Shown: positions 7,903 through 19,245, counted from the first letter of the stretch. The stretch is DNA of 64,000 bases from Microbacterium testaceum (GCF_020781835.1 NZ_JAJGNJ010000007.1:124001-188000), one strand, 5' to 3'. A program made the numbers and translations. Notes: a model not told the origin generated them from the sequence alone.

Positions 7903-9450
7903 TCATCCTTCCTCGGGCATCACGTCGGCGCCGCGCAGGAGGTCGCGCAGTGTGTCGATCGTGTCGGCCTCGTTCGCCGGTTTGTCGGGGCGGTAGGCCT
8001 TCACGCGGGCGAAGCGCAGGGCGACCCCGCCGGGGTAGCGCGTCGACCGTTGCACGCCGTCGATGGCGATCTCGACCACCGTGTCGGGAGCGACGCGGAT
8101 GCCGCCCGGAATCGCGCCGATGCCGCGCTCCGTGAAGTGCGCCGTCTGCCACCGCAGCAGCTCGTCGGTCAGCCCCTTGAACGTCTTTCCCACCATGACG
8201 AAACCGCCGGGCTCGCCGAAGGTCCCTTCGGGGTCCCGCGCGCCCAGATGGAGGTTCGAGAGCCAGCCCGCGCGGCGTCCGGACCCGCCTTCGACGCCGA
8301 GCACGACGAGATCGAACGTGTGCACGGGCTTGACCTTGAGCCAGCTCTTCCCCCGGCGCCCTGCCGTGTAGGGGGCGTCGACGCCCTTCACCATGACCCC
8401 TTCGTGACCGGCACGAAGGGCGCCCCGAGAGAACTCCTCCGCCTCGAGGGGGTCTTCCGTCACGATCGAGGGGATCCGCAACTCGGGGGCGATGCGGTCC
8501 AACTCTGCGCGGCGCACCGCCAACGGCTCGTCGATCATGTCGCGACCGTCGACGTGCAGGACGTCGAAGAACCACGGACGCAGCGCGATCGCGCGCGCCG
8601 TCTCGGCCCCGAAGCGGGCCATCGTGTCCTGGAACGGCCGCGGCGCCCCGTCGTCGTCGAGCGACAGCGTCTCGCCGTCGAGGATCACGTCGGCCACGGG
8701 CAACGCCCGGACCGCCTCGACGATCTCGGGCACCCGGTGCGTCACATCCGCGAGCGTGCGCGTGAACACCCGCACGTCGTCACCGCGCCGGTGCACCTGG
8801 ACGCGCGCCCCGTCGAGCTTGTACTCGACCGATGCCGGGCCCGCGATCGCGAGCGCGTCCGCGACGGAGGCGGCGGTCGAGGCCAGCATGGGCTGCACTC
8901 CCCTGCCGACGACCAGACCGACGGATGCCAGCTGCTCGGCCGTACCGGTGAGAGCCACCGCCGCGGTCTCGCCCAGATCTCCCGAGAGCATCGCCGCGCG
9001 TCGGACGAGCGTTCCGTCGCGCCCCCCAGCCCGGGCCACGGCGTCCAGCAGCACGCCCTCGAGCGCCCCGGTGCGCAGTTCGCCGGTCATGATGCGCACC
9101 AGAAGGCCCCACTCGTCGGCCGTCGCGCGCGCGGCGAGGTCGTCGAGCACCGCCACGCGCGCCGCCGCCGAGCCGCCTCCGGAGATCTCGATCAGGCGCG
9201 AGAACGCCGCGTCGACGTCGGCGACGCTCAAGGTCATGGAGTCGGCGTGCGTCCCGCCGCGCGCCGCGAGCGTGCGCCAGCCGACGCCGAGACGCCCCTG
9301 GCGCGGCGCGGCCGTCAGCAGCCCCACTGCCGGAACGATCTCGTCGGCGCTCAATCGGCCGAGCACGTCGGCGAGCGCGTCCACCTTCGCCAGGCGCGAG
9401 CGGGTGGCGGCCACCGACGCGAGCGCGACTTGCAGATCACCGAAGAGCAT
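7903..9450 (-). CDS. ATP-dependent DNA ligase (LigB-type)
   Basis: A 515-residue ligase that seals nicks through a lysyl-AMP intermediate. The N-terminal ~190 residues form the DNA-binding domain of archaeal-type ligases. The catalytic core starts at EYKLDGARVQVH, with nucleophile Lys at 211 (KxDG). Later motifs include ILDGETLSL, FFDVLHVDG, EGVMVKGVDAPYTAGRRG and SWLKVKP. An OB-fold region follows. The ATG at 9450 was chosen over a much longer reading because CAGGAT lies exactly 6 nt upstream and the upstream translation is Arg-rich shadow. This is a second ligase beside the essential NAD-dependent LigA of bacteria (family knowledge) and is probably a repair enzyme. Confidence 0.92.
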   Translation of the reverse strand: MLFGDLQVALASVAATRSRLAKVDALADVLGRLSADEIVPAVGLLTAAPRQGRLGVGWRTLAARGGTHADSMTLSVADVDAAFSRLIEISGGGSAAARVAVLDDLAARATADEWGLLVRIMTGELRTGALEGVLLDAVARAGGRDGTLVRRAAMLSGDLGETAAVALTGTAEQLASVGLVVGRGVQPMLASTAASVADALAIAGPASVEYKLDGARVQVHRRGDDVRVFTRTLADVTHRVPEIVEAVRALPVADVILDGETLSLDDDGAPRPFQDTMARFGAETARAIALRPWFFDVLHVDGRDMIDEPLAVRRAELDRIAPELRIPSIVTEDPLEAEEFSRGALRAGHEGVMVKGVDAPYTAGRRGKSWLKVKPVHTFDLVVLGVEGGSGRRAGWLSNLHLGARDPEGTFGEPGGFVMVGKTFKGLTDELLRWQTAHFTERGIGAIPGGIRVAPDTVVEIAIDGVQRSTRYPGGVALRFARVKAYRPDKPANEADTIDTLRDLLRGADVMPEEG

Positions 9451-9626
9451 GTCGGCATCCTGGCATCCCCTTCCGACATCGTCGGCCCGCTTGCGCCCGG
9501 CGATCTCGAATGCCACGGCGCTCCGCCGCGGCACGCCGTGACCACACGGCGCCCCCGCTCCGCAACCCCCGCATGCCGGCGATGACGGTGTCGTGTGCTG
9601 GAAGTCTTCCCCAGGAACGAGGTCCC

Positions 9627-11288
9627 GTGAACGCTCCCGCCACCGCCGAACAGTCCGCCCGCACCGCCCGCGAGGCCTTCGGATGGGACGCCCTGCTCCC
9701 GGGGCAGGCCGAAGCGATCGACGCCGTCGTCGCCGGGCGCGACACCCTCGTCGTCTTCCCCACGGGCGCGGGCAAGTCGGCCGTCTACCAGATCGCCGGG
9801 TACGAACTGGGGGGAGTGACGGTGGTGATCTCACCGCTGTTGGCGTTGCAGCGCGACCAGATCGCGTCGATCGACGCCGCCCCCGACGCTCCCGCGGCGG
9901 TGGCCCTGAACTCGCGCACGGGAGCCCGGGCGCGCGCCGCCGCGTGGGCCGCGATCGAGAGCGGCGAGCCGGTCTACGCCTTCCTCGCCCCCGAACAGCT
10001 CGCCAACCCCGAGGTCTTCGAGCGCGTGAAGAAGGCCGATGTCCGCCTCGTCGTCGTCGACGAGGCCCACTGCGTGTCCGCGTGGGGGTTCGACTTCCGC
10101 CCGGAGTACGCGCGGATCGGCGACGCCGTCGACGCGCTGGGGCACCCTCCCGTGCTGGCGCTGACCGCCACGGCATCCGGTCCCGTCCGTGACGACATCG
10201 TCGCGAGTCTCGGGATGCGCGATCCGCACCTCGAGGTGCGCGGCATGGACCGGCCCGAGATCCACCTGTCCGTCCGTCGCCACGAGCACGACGCCGACAA
10301 GCGCCGAGCCGTGCTCGAGGACGTGGTGGATGCCGACGGCCCGACGCTGCTGTACGTCGCCACGCGCAAGGAGACCGACGCCTACGCCGCGGAACTCGCC
10401 GAGCGCGGGCGTCGCGCCGCCGCGTACCACGGCGGCATGGCGCAGAGGAGGCGAGACGAGGTGCACGCCGCGTGGAGCGCGGGCGAGCTGGACGTCGTCG
10501 TCGCGACATCGGCGTTCGGCATGGGCGTGGACAAGGCGGACGTGCGACGGGTCGTGCACGCGGATGTCACGGAGTCTCTGGATGCCTACGCGCAGGAGAT
10601 CGGCCGAGCCGCTCGGGACGGTCAGCCCGCCCGCGCCGTGTTGCACTATCGCGCTGAGGACTTCTCGCTCCGCTCGTTCTTCGCGGGCGGTCGCAGCAGG
10701 CGCGCGGACGTCGCCGGCGTTTGGGATGCGCTGCTTCGCAGCGACGCGCCGCTGAAGGCGAAGGACCTCGCCGAAACCGGCGGCCGCTCGACCCGTGCGA
10801 TCGGACGGGTGCTCACCCAGCTGGTGGCCTGCGGACTCGCCGTGTCCGGCCCGCACGGGGTCTCGACGTCATCGCGCGCGTCAGCCGGAGACGCCGTCGC
10901 CGCCGTCCGCGAACGCGACGACGCGGAGGAGAGGATCCGCGCCTCGCGCATCGAGATCATGCGCGGCTACGCCGAGACCCTCCAGTGTCGGCGCCGTGCT
11001 CTGCTGGAGTACTTCGGGGTCGAGGCGGCCGAGCACTGCGGCGCCTGCGACCGGTGCGACGCCGCGGCCGCCCCCGGAGCCGGAGATGCCGCCGCCGAGC
11101 GCGCGGCAGGACCCGAGGATGACCGGCTGCGCGTCGACTCCGTCGTGGAGCACCACGAGTGGGGAGCCGGCACGGTCATGGCCGTCGAAGACGACCGCCT
11201 CACCGTGTTCTTCCCGGACCACGGCTACAAAGTGCTGGCGCGCGCGGCATTCGACAGCGGCATCCTCGAGCTCGGAGACGCCGCGTAG
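9627..11288 (+). CDS. recQ: RecQ-family ATP-dependent DNA helicase
   Basis: A 553-residue 3'-5' SF2 helicase. Walker A FPTGAGKSAVYQ (TGAGKS 46-51), DEAH box VVVDEAHCVSAWGFDFR (145-148), motif III LALTATASG and motif VI QEIGRAARDG are intact. The RecQ zinc cluster appears as CRRRALLEYFG..CGACDRCD. Beyond it, the last ~60 residues (VVEHHEWGAGTVMAVEDDRLTVFF) form a small Tudor/CarD-like beta module in place of an HRDC domain. The GTG at 9627 follows AGGAACGAGG. It is divergent from the DNA ligase across 176 bp, which suggests a small repair locus. Confidence 0.92.
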   Translation: MNAPATAEQSARTAREAFGWDALLPGQAEAIDAVVAGRDTLVVFPTGAGKSAVYQIAGYELGGVTVVISPLLALQRDQIASIDAAPDAPAAVALNSRTGARARAAAWAAIESGEPVYAFLAPEQLANPEVFERVKKADVRLVVVDEAHCVSAWGFDFRPEYARIGDAVDALGHPPVLALTATASGPVRDDIVASLGMRDPHLEVRGMDRPEIHLSVRRHEHDADKRRAVLEDVVDADGPTLLYVATRKETDAYAAELAERGRRAAAYHGGMAQRRRDEVHAAWSAGELDVVVATSAFGMGVDKADVRRVVHADVTESLDAYAQEIGRAARDGQPARAVLHYRAEDFSLRSFFAGGRSRRADVAGVWDALLRSDAPLKAKDLAETGGRSTRAIGRVLTQLVACGLAVSGPHGVSTSSRASAGDAVAAVRERDDAEERIRASRIEIMRGYAETLQCRRRALLEYFGVEAAEHCGACDRCDAAAAPGAGDAAAERAAGPEDDRLRVDSVVEHHEWGAGTVMAVEDDRLTVFFPDHGYKVLARAAFDSGILELGDAA

Positions 11289-11324
11289 CGGAGCGGGCAT
11301 CCGGCGACACCCGGCTTCCTCAGG

Positions 11325-11729
11325 TCACTCGCGCGTCGACCACCACGCCCAGGCGACGAGCGGCGCCTGCAGGAACAGCCGACCGAACCTCGCGCGGTCG
11401 GTGCGCAAGCCGGGAGCCGCCCGACCGGTGCGCCACTGGTGCACGTTGCCCGGGAACACCGCGACGAAGAACGCGCCGATCGCAGCCCCGACGCGTCGCC
11501 GCTCCCTCGGCAGCGCGACGAGTGCGAAGCCGAGCAGCACTTCGGCGGCCCCGGACGCCACGACGATGGCGTCCTTGTCGGTGCGCAGCAGCCGCGTCGC
11601 CCAGTCCGGGACGACGATGCGGTACCCGCGGCGGCCCCACGTCACGTGGCTGACGCCGGCGCCGACCAGCAGCAGCGCCAGCACCCCGCGCGCGACGGAA
11701 CGGACGGAGAGACCTCGACGTCGTGGCAT
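11325..11729 (-). CDS. DoxX-family membrane protein
   Basis: A 134-residue integral membrane protein with about four hydrophobic segments (ARGVLALLLVGAGVSHV, AIVVASGAAEVLLGFALVA, VGAAIGAFFVAVFPGNVHQW, LFLQAPLVAWAWW). The AAEVLLGFAL and FPGNVHQW pieces are typical of small DoxX/DoxD-like proteins. The biochemical role of the family is uncertain, with links to redox or thiosulfate metabolism in a few organisms. The ATG is 6 nt after CAGACT (11741-11736), so it probably forms its own leaderless transcript. Confidence 0.75.
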   Translation of the reverse strand: MPRRRGLSVRSVARGVLALLLVGAGVSHVTWGRRGYRIVVPDWATRLLRTDKDAIVVASGAAEVLLGFALVALPRERRRVGAAIGAFFVAVFPGNVHQWRTGRAAPGLRTDRARFGRLFLQAPLVAWAWWSTRE

Positions 11730-11777
11730 CCGGTCAGTCTGCCAGGCGGGCCGACGGCCGGGGGCCGTCGGCCCCCA

Positions 11778-12554
11778 TCACAGCGGTGTCGGACCGGTTC
11801 GTCGCACGAACTCGATGTACGCCGCAGCCGTGTCGTCCGGGACGATCGCGCGCAGGACGACCTCGTCGACGGCCGCCGTGTACGCCTCCAGCGCATCGCC
11901 CAGCTCGGTGACGTCGCGGATCGTCGTGTCGGCGGCATCCACCCCCATCCGCGCGAAGTTCGCGGCGTAGTTCGGGAACGAGGCGTACCGGGCGGTTTCG
12001 GCAGCGAGCCTCTCGCGTGCGGCGTCGACGATCGCCGTGCGCACGTAGACCGCGACGTGGCTGTCGGCGTCGACCCCGTGCAGCGCCTCGGCCTGAGCCG
12101 CTGCCTCCGTCGGCGGCACCCAGTTCAGCAGCACCCCCTCGGCCCGTGCAGCGCCGAGTCGACGCATCTTCGGGCCCAGCGCCCCCACGAGTACCCGCGG
12201 GACGCCCGCGTCGTGCAGCACCGCGATCGCGTCGCGCACGCGCGCGAGCGCCCCCGCTTTCGCCATGCCCGACCCGATGCCGACGGTGAGCCGGTCGAGG
12301 GGCACGGCGAGGGATGCCACCTCCGCGGCGATCTCGCTCGCCGGGCGGCGATCCACAGGGATGACGCCCGTTGCCAGGCGCAGCGTCGACGTCACACCCG
12401 CTGCGGCGGCCAGAGCCGCGAGCGCGTCGCCGTCGGGCGTGTCGTTGATCCACAGCGTATGGAAACCCGCCGCTTCCACGGACGGTGCGATCTGCGCGAC
12501 GGCGTCGGGACCGAGCGACCCCGCGAGGCCGATCGAGACGGTGCCGCGGCTCAT
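11778..12554 (-). CDS. LLM-class flavin-dependent oxidoreductase (second gene of pair)
   Basis: A 258-residue member of the luciferase-like monooxygenase superfamily, F420- or FMN-dependent. Features are SVEAAGFHTLWINDTPDGDALAALA, the conserved RLATGVIPVDRRP strand, DRLTVGIGSGMAKAG and VLVGALGPKMRRLGA. It is shorter than the usual ~300-residue member. Its ATG overlaps the stop of the upstream LLM gene by 4 nt (ATGA), so translation is coupled. The two may form a heteromer or act on the same substrate (inference). No substrate can be assigned. Confidence 0.82.
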   Translation of the reverse strand: MSRGTVSIGLAGSLGPDAVAQIAPSVEAAGFHTLWINDTPDGDALAALAAAAGVTSTLRLATGVIPVDRRPASEIAAEVASLAVPLDRLTVGIGSGMAKAGALARVRDAIAVLHDAGVPRVLVGALGPKMRRLGAARAEGVLLNWVPPTEAAAQAEALHGVDADSHVAVYVRTAIVDAARERLAAETARYASFPNYAANFARMGVDAADTTIRDVTELGDALEAYTAAVDEVVLRAIVPDDTAAAYIEFVRRTGPTPL

Positions 12555-13432
12555 GAGACCCCTCCCCCGGCGGGGATCTCGGCGGCGACCTGGCCGACCG
12601 CCGAGAAGAACGCGTGCAGGTCGACATCGTCCGTGGGCAGGAGCACCACGTCGTCCACTCCGGCGGCCTGGAAACGCGCGACGCCCTCGGCGACCTCGGC
12701 GACCGATCCCGTCAGCGCGCGATCGGCGGCATCCGGCCGGTCCTCCAGCGCCGCGGCGACCCGTTCGGGCCCGCCGGGGCCGAAGGCGGTCAGGACGTAC
12801 GCGACGACGTCGGGGCTGCCCTCTCGTCCGGCAGCGGCCCGACCGGCGCGCACGGTTCGCACGGCCTCGGCGACCTCGTCGACCGTGTGGCGGCTGTCGA
12901 GGATCACACCGTCGGCGACGCCACCCGCCAGGTGCAGCGTCTTCGGACCCTCGGCCGCCGCGTACACCCGAGGCACGACGGCCGGCGGCCAGTCGAGCGA
13001 CACCTCGCGCAGCCGCACGTAGCGCCCCTCGGTGCTCACGGATTCGCCGGCCAGCAGTGCACGCAGGGCCGGCAGCTGCTCCTGCATCAGCGTCAGCGGC
13101 GACGCGGCCTTGGCGCCGACCTGCCGCATCCAGTCCTGCACGCCGTGCCCGAATCCGGGCAGCAGGCGCCCGGGGAACATGCGCGCGAGCGTGGCGACCT
13201 CCATCGCCGACGCGGCCACGTTGCGCAGCGGCAACGGGGCGATGCCGACGCCCACGCGCACGTGGTCGGTCGCAGCGAGCGCCACCGCAGCGGCAGCCCA
13301 CGCCGACGACCGGAAGCAGTCCTCCCACAGCCACAGCTCGGGCACCCCCTCCCCCTCGGCCACGCGCGCGGCCTCGCGCAGTTCCTCGGGCGGGTGCGGA
13401 TACGGGCTGAAGATCGTGCCGACGCGACTCAT
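12551..13432 (-). CDS. LLM-class flavin-dependent oxidoreductase (first gene of pair)
   Basis: A 293-residue luciferase-like oxidoreductase, a TIM-barrel enzyme using F420 or FMN. Visible motifs are AEGEGVPELWLWEDCF, HVRVGVGIAPLPLRN, FPGRLLPGFGHGVQDWM and PRVYAAAEGPKTLHLAGGVADGVIL, the last matching the glycine-rich cofactor phosphate site of F420-dependent members. The ATG is 6 nt after CAGAGT (13444-13439), a leaderless-type start. It overlaps the downstream LLM gene by four bases. Cofactor preference for F420 is an inference from the actinobacterial setting. Confidence 0.85.
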   Translation of the reverse strand: MSRVGTIFSPYPHPPEELREAARVAEGEGVPELWLWEDCFRSSAWAAAAVALAATDHVRVGVGIAPLPLRNVAASAMEVATLARMFPGRLLPGFGHGVQDWMRQVGAKAASPLTLMQEQLPALRALLAGESVSTEGRYVRLREVSLDWPPAVVPRVYAAAEGPKTLHLAGGVADGVILDSRHTVDEVAEAVRTVRAGRAAAGREGSPDVVAYVLTAFGPGGPERVAAALEDRPDAADRALTGSVAEVAEGVARFQAAGVDDVVLLPTDDVDLHAFFSAVGQVAAEIPAGGGVS

Positions 13433-13503
13433 GCCCCTACTCTGCCGTGCCCCGCCGACATCGAGGGCAGCCGCAACGACGCGGGCGCCGATGCACGTGG
13501 TCC

Positions 13504-13599
13504 GGCGCGTGCCGAACTCCGGAGAAGTCGGCGTCGGCAGCCTCTACGTCCTCACCACGGCCGCGAACGGAGGAAACACTCCGGAGTTCGGCACGCGCC
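13504..13599. repeat. Intergenic inverted repeat with 21-bp perfect arms
   Basis: Arms at 13504-13524 and 13579-13599 are perfect reverse complements separated by 54 nt. The arms contain the motif TGCCGAACTCCGGAG. It lies between the Clp terminator and the LLM promoter, outside any gene. Its function is unknown; it may be a palindromic intergenic repeat, part of a structured transcript, or a regulatory cruciform. Confidence 0.75.
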
Positions 13600-13622
13600 G
13601 CACGCCGCCCGGGACAGCAGAA

Positions 13623-13652
13623 CGCCCCCGGGACCCGAAGGTCCCGGGGGCG
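13623..13652 (-). terminator. Terminator hairpin after the Clp ATPase gene
   Basis: A perfect 13-bp GC stem (13623-13635 with 13640-13652) closes on a 4-nt loop, 13 nt after the stop codon of the Clp ATPase gene. No T-tract is present, as is common for actinobacterial terminators. Confidence 0.7.
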
Positions 13653-13665
13653 GCTCCCCGACGTG

Positions 13666-16194
<2,529 letters not shown>

Positions 16195-16211
16195 TTCCGT
16201 CTCCTGTGATA

Positions 16212-16260
16212 CGTGAGTGGAGTCGACTCAAGTTTGCGACTTGAGTGGCTGCGTATCAAG
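16212..16260 (-). promoter_or_regulatory. HAIR-like (HspR-type) operator array in front of the Clp ATPase gene
   Basis: Read on the minus strand, four 7-nt half-sites alternate with exact 7-nt spacers: CTTGATA, ACTCAAG, CTTGAGT, ACTCACG. Taken in pairs they form two tandem copies of the actinobacterial HspR inverted repeat CTTGAGT-N7-ACTCAAG, with 2 and 1 mismatches. A candidate promoter TTGATA-N17-CAAACT is embedded in the array, which ends 17 nt before the TTG start. Confidence 0.75.
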
Positions 16261-16301
16261 TTCAACGACGGGGTTCCGAGGATATTCCCGGCGATCATCC
16301 G

Positions 16302-17135
16302 TCACGCCCGCAGCCGCGGATCCGGCTCGTTCCACAACTCCACGGTCTGCAGGACCCAGAACACCGCGAACAGCACGAGCGCCGCGGACTCACCGAGGAA
16401 GATCCACGGCACGGACCGCGTGACATCCGTTCCCCCGAGGGCCAGCACCAGCATCGCGCCGAGCCCGGCGAGCACGATCAGGATGCCGATCGCCACCGCC
16501 GCGTACGCCGGCCCGAACCGGCGCGGAGTGCGCTGCGGCCGCCACGCCGCGAGCGCCGCCACCGCGCCGACGAGGAGGAAGAACCCCACCGCGGCGGTGT
16601 TGTGCGCGAACGTGAGGAAGCCTGAGGGGACGAGGACGGCCCACCCCGCCAGACCGCCCGCGACGACCGCGACCGCGACGGCGGTGACGACGACCCCGCG
16701 GGTCAGCGTCCCCTGCATGATCGACAGCACTACTGCCGCGACGAGTCCGACGAGGACGACGGATGCCACCGCGATGCCGTTGTTGACCACAATGGGTAAG
16801 ACCGCCGGCGGGACGCATTGTCCCGCCACGCCGCACACGTCCGCCGTGACGGTCGTGGGGATGACGGCGATGACGAGAGCCAGCACCGCAGCGACATCGA
16901 GCAGCACCTGTTCGATGCTGTGCCCGGACAGCGCGACGAACGCCGCCGCGACCACGAAGAGTCCCGCGACGAACATCGGTCCCGCCGGCGTGTAGTACGC
17001 CGCGCTGAGCGAGGGCAGCGGCCCGCCGACGATCGACTGCACCCCGACCGCGACGGCCAGGAGCAGCGTCGCGCCGAGGATCGTCAGCCGGACGTACCGG
17101 TAGGTGCGCTGCGTCGAGGTGGTGCGGATGCGCAT
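16302..17135 (-). CDS. Polytopic membrane protein of unknown function
   Basis: A 277-residue integral membrane protein with seven or eight hydrophobic helices, starting with ILGATLLLAVAVGVQSIV and ending in IFLGESAALVLFAVFWVLQTVELW. One external loop has a Cys pair (DVCGVAGQCVPPAV) that could form a disulfide. I do not recognise a characterised family; a DUF998-like fold is possible. ATG at 17135 is preferred over GTG at 17141 because CAGGAT lies exactly 6 nt upstream. It is divergent from the EI24-type gene across about 60 bp. Confidence 0.75.
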   Translation of the reverse strand: MRIRTTSTQRTYRYVRLTILGATLLLAVAVGVQSIVGGPLPSLSAAYYTPAGPMFVAGLFVVAAAFVALSGHSIEQVLLDVAAVLALVIAVIPTTVTADVCGVAGQCVPPAVLPIVVNNGIAVASVVLVGLVAAVVLSIMQGTLTRGVVVTAVAVAVVAGGLAGWAVLVPSGFLTFAHNTAAVGFFLLVGAVAALAAWRPQRTPRRFGPAYAAVAIGILIVLAGLGAMLVLALGGTDVTRSVPWIFLGESAALVLFAVFWVLQTVELWNEPDPRLRA

Positions 17136-17194
17136 GCGCACATCCTGGCAGCGCCCTCCGACGTTGCCGAGCGCCGCTCTGCGACAATTCCGTG

Positions 17195-17959
17195 ATGCGT
17201 GAGTTCCTGCACGGCGCCCGGATGCTCCTCCGCGGCCTCGGCCAGTGGCGCCGTTCCCCCGGCGCGATGGCGCTCGGGCTGATCCCCGGATTCCTCGTCG
17301 GACTCGTCTTCGGCGCGGCCTTGGTCGGCTGGGCGGTGCTCTTGAGCAACGTCGTCGACGACTGGACCCCGTTCGCGAACGACTGGGATCCGCTGTGGGC
17401 GACGGTCCTGCGCACGGCGATCGGCGTGGCGTCCTTCGGGGCGGTCGCGTTCCTCGCGATCGTCTCCTTCACGGCGGTCACCCTCGCCGTCGGCGAGCCG
17501 TTCTACGACCGCATCTGGCGGGCGACCGAACGGAGCGCCACGGGTCGGATCCCCGAGGCCGACTACGGCTTCTGGCGCGCCGCGGGGGACGCCGTCCGCC
17601 TCATCGCCCGGGGCGCGCTCGCCGCCGTCGCCGCGTGGCTGCTCGGCCTCATCCCGTTCGTCGGCGGCGTGCTCGGCTTCGTCGTGGGCCTGCTGCTGAC
17701 GGGATGGCTGCTCGCCGACGAGCTGACCTCGCGCGCGTTGTCCGCGCGGGGTCTGGACCGCCGCGCCCGCCGCGCCGTGCTGCGCGAGAACCGCGCCCGC
17801 GCTCTCGGCTTCGGCGTCGCGACGCAGCTGTGCTTCCTGATTCCGCTCGGAGCGGTCGCGGTCATGCCCGCCGCGGTGGCCGGGAGCACGTTGTGGACGC
17901 ATTCCGCCCTGCGCGAGACGGACGCCGACGCGGACCGGGCGCCCGGCGCGGCACGCTAA
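17195..17959 (+). CDS. EI24-domain (CysZ-like) membrane protein
   Basis: A 254-residue protein of the EI24/CysZ family. The N-terminus REFLHGARMLLRGLGQWRRSPGAMALGLIPG, then two hydrophobic hairpins and a conserved GEPFYDRIWRATER motif are characteristic. CysZ members carry sulfate, but the actinobacterial branch is not characterised, so transport is only a family-based guess. A GTG directly precedes the ATG at 17195; the ATG is 6 nt after GACAAT (17183-17188). It probably starts an operon with the two genes downstream (24 and 11 nt gaps). Confidence 0.82.
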   Translation: MREFLHGARMLLRGLGQWRRSPGAMALGLIPGFLVGLVFGAALVGWAVLLSNVVDDWTPFANDWDPLWATVLRTAIGVASFGAVAFLAIVSFTAVTLAVGEPFYDRIWRATERSATGRIPEADYGFWRAAGDAVRLIARGALAAVAAWLLGLIPFVGGVLGFVVGLLLTGWLLADELTSRALSARGLDRRARRAVLRENRARALGFGVATQLCFLIPLGAVAVMPAAVAGSTLWTHSALRETDADADRAPGAAR

Positions 17960-17983
17960 CCTGGAGCGACCGAAGGGATCCCC

Positions 17984-18133
17984 ATGTTCATCGTCTCGCT
18001 CATCCTGTTCGTCGGCGGCATGCTGCTCACCGGCCTTTCCTTCTCGCTCGCCGCGCCGGCGCTGTTCTTCGCCCTCGGCATCCTGCTGGTCGCCGCCTCC
18101 CTCGCGTTGCCCTTCCACTTCGGCACCCGCTGA
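17984..18133 (+). CDS. Small 49-residue two-helix membrane protein
   Basis: ATG at 17984 follows GAAGGGA with good spacing and opens a 49-residue frame made almost wholly of two hydrophobic helices: FIVSLILFVGGMLLTGLSF and APALFFALGILLVAASLALP. It ends in FHFGTR and stops 11 nt before the methyltransferase GTG. Ribosome-binding site, composition and operon position support a real gene. The function is unknown. Confidence 0.6.
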   Translation: MFIVSLILFVGGMLLTGLSFSLAAPALFFALGILLVAASLALPFHFGTR

Positions 18134-18144
18134 TCCCCCACTCG

Positions 18145-19245
18145 GTGCCCTTCTCGCTCGACGATCTCCGCCGCTGGCCCGACCTCGAGGGTCCCGACCT
18201 GGTGGCGGCGGATGCCGCCGACCGCCTGATCCTCGACGAGTCCGAGGTCGCCCGGGCTGACGTTCCCGCGGGCGGCCTCGTCGTCATCGACGACGCCTAC
18301 GGAGCATTGACGCTCGGCGCCGCCACGGCTGGGGCACGTGGCATCCGAGTCCACCAGGACTCCCTCACCGGCCAGCGCGCGCTCATCGCCAACGCCGACC
18401 GTGCCGAGCTCGCCGGCACTTTCGTGCCTCACGACCTGGATGCCGACCTCGTCCGCGACGCGCGCGTCGTCCTGCTGCGTCTCCCCCGCGCTCTGCGCGC
18501 ACTCGATGACATCGCCGGGCTCATCGCCGCGCACGCGCACCCCGACGTGGTGGTGTTCGCCGGCGGCCGCATCAAGCACATGACCGTCGCGATGAACGAC
18601 GTCCTTCGCGCACGCTTCGCCCGCGTCGATGTCACGCACGCACGGCAGAAGTCGCGGGTGCTCGTCGCCCGCGGACCCCACGACGGCGCCGACCCGCAGC
18701 CCGAGGCCGCGACGGTCGACGGCCTCGAGGTCCGGGCCTTCGGCGGTGCCTTTGCGGGAGCGTCGATCGACATCGGCACGCGGCTCCTGCTCGCGCACCT
18801 CCCCGACCCGACCGACGGTGCCATCGACTTTGCGTGCGGCACCGGGGTGGTGGCCGCGGCGTGGGCGACGCGGCATCCCTCGGTCCGGATCGTGGCAACC
18901 GACCGGTCCGCCGTCGCAGTGGCGTCCGCGCGCGCAACCGCCCGGGCGAACGGCGTCGCCGACCGGGTCGACGTGATCCGCGACGACCTGCTCTCCTCGC
19001 GACCGGACGCCAGCGCCGCGCTCATCGCCCTGAATCCCCCGTTCCACACGGGCGGCGCGATCACCGAGGGCATGGCGCCGCGCATGTTCGCCGACGCGGC
19101 CCGAGTTCTCGCGCCCGACGGGGAGCTGTGGACCGTGTGGAACTCCGCGCTGCAGTACCGCCCGGCGCTCGAGCGCCTCGTCGGCCCGACGCGTCAGATC
19201 GCCCGCGACCGCAAGTTCACGGTCACCGCGTCGATGCGGCGCTGA
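18145..19245 (+). CDS. Class I SAM-dependent methyltransferase (RsmC/RlmG-like, small domain)
   Basis: A 366-residue protein with the two-domain layout of RsmC/RlmG rRNA guanine-N2 methyltransferases. A degenerate N-terminal domain (about 1-185) precedes the catalytic MTS domain with AIDFACGTGVVAAAWA (SAM motif I), RIVATDRS (motif II) and the NPPFHTGGAI catalytic loop (motif IV, N-P-P-F). GTG at 18145 is chosen because no ATG is available near the preceding stop; there is no clear ribosome-binding site, so coupling to the small membrane protein is likely. The target base is unknown. A 105-bp tandem repeat lies downstream. Confidence 0.85.
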   Translation: MPFSLDDLRRWPDLEGPDLVAADAADRLILDESEVARADVPAGGLVVIDDAYGALTLGAATAGARGIRVHQDSLTGQRALIANADRAELAGTFVPHDLDADLVRDARVVLLRLPRALRALDDIAGLIAAHAHPDVVVFAGGRIKHMTVAMNDVLRARFARVDVTHARQKSRVLVARGPHDGADPQPEAATVDGLEVRAFGGAFAGASIDIGTRLLLAHLPDPTDGAIDFACGTGVVAAAWATRHPSVRIVATDRSAVAVASARATARANGVADRVDVIRDDLLSSRPDASAALIALNPPFHTGGAITEGMAPRMFADAARVLAPDGELWTVWNSALQYRPALERLVGPTRQIARDRKFTVTASMRR

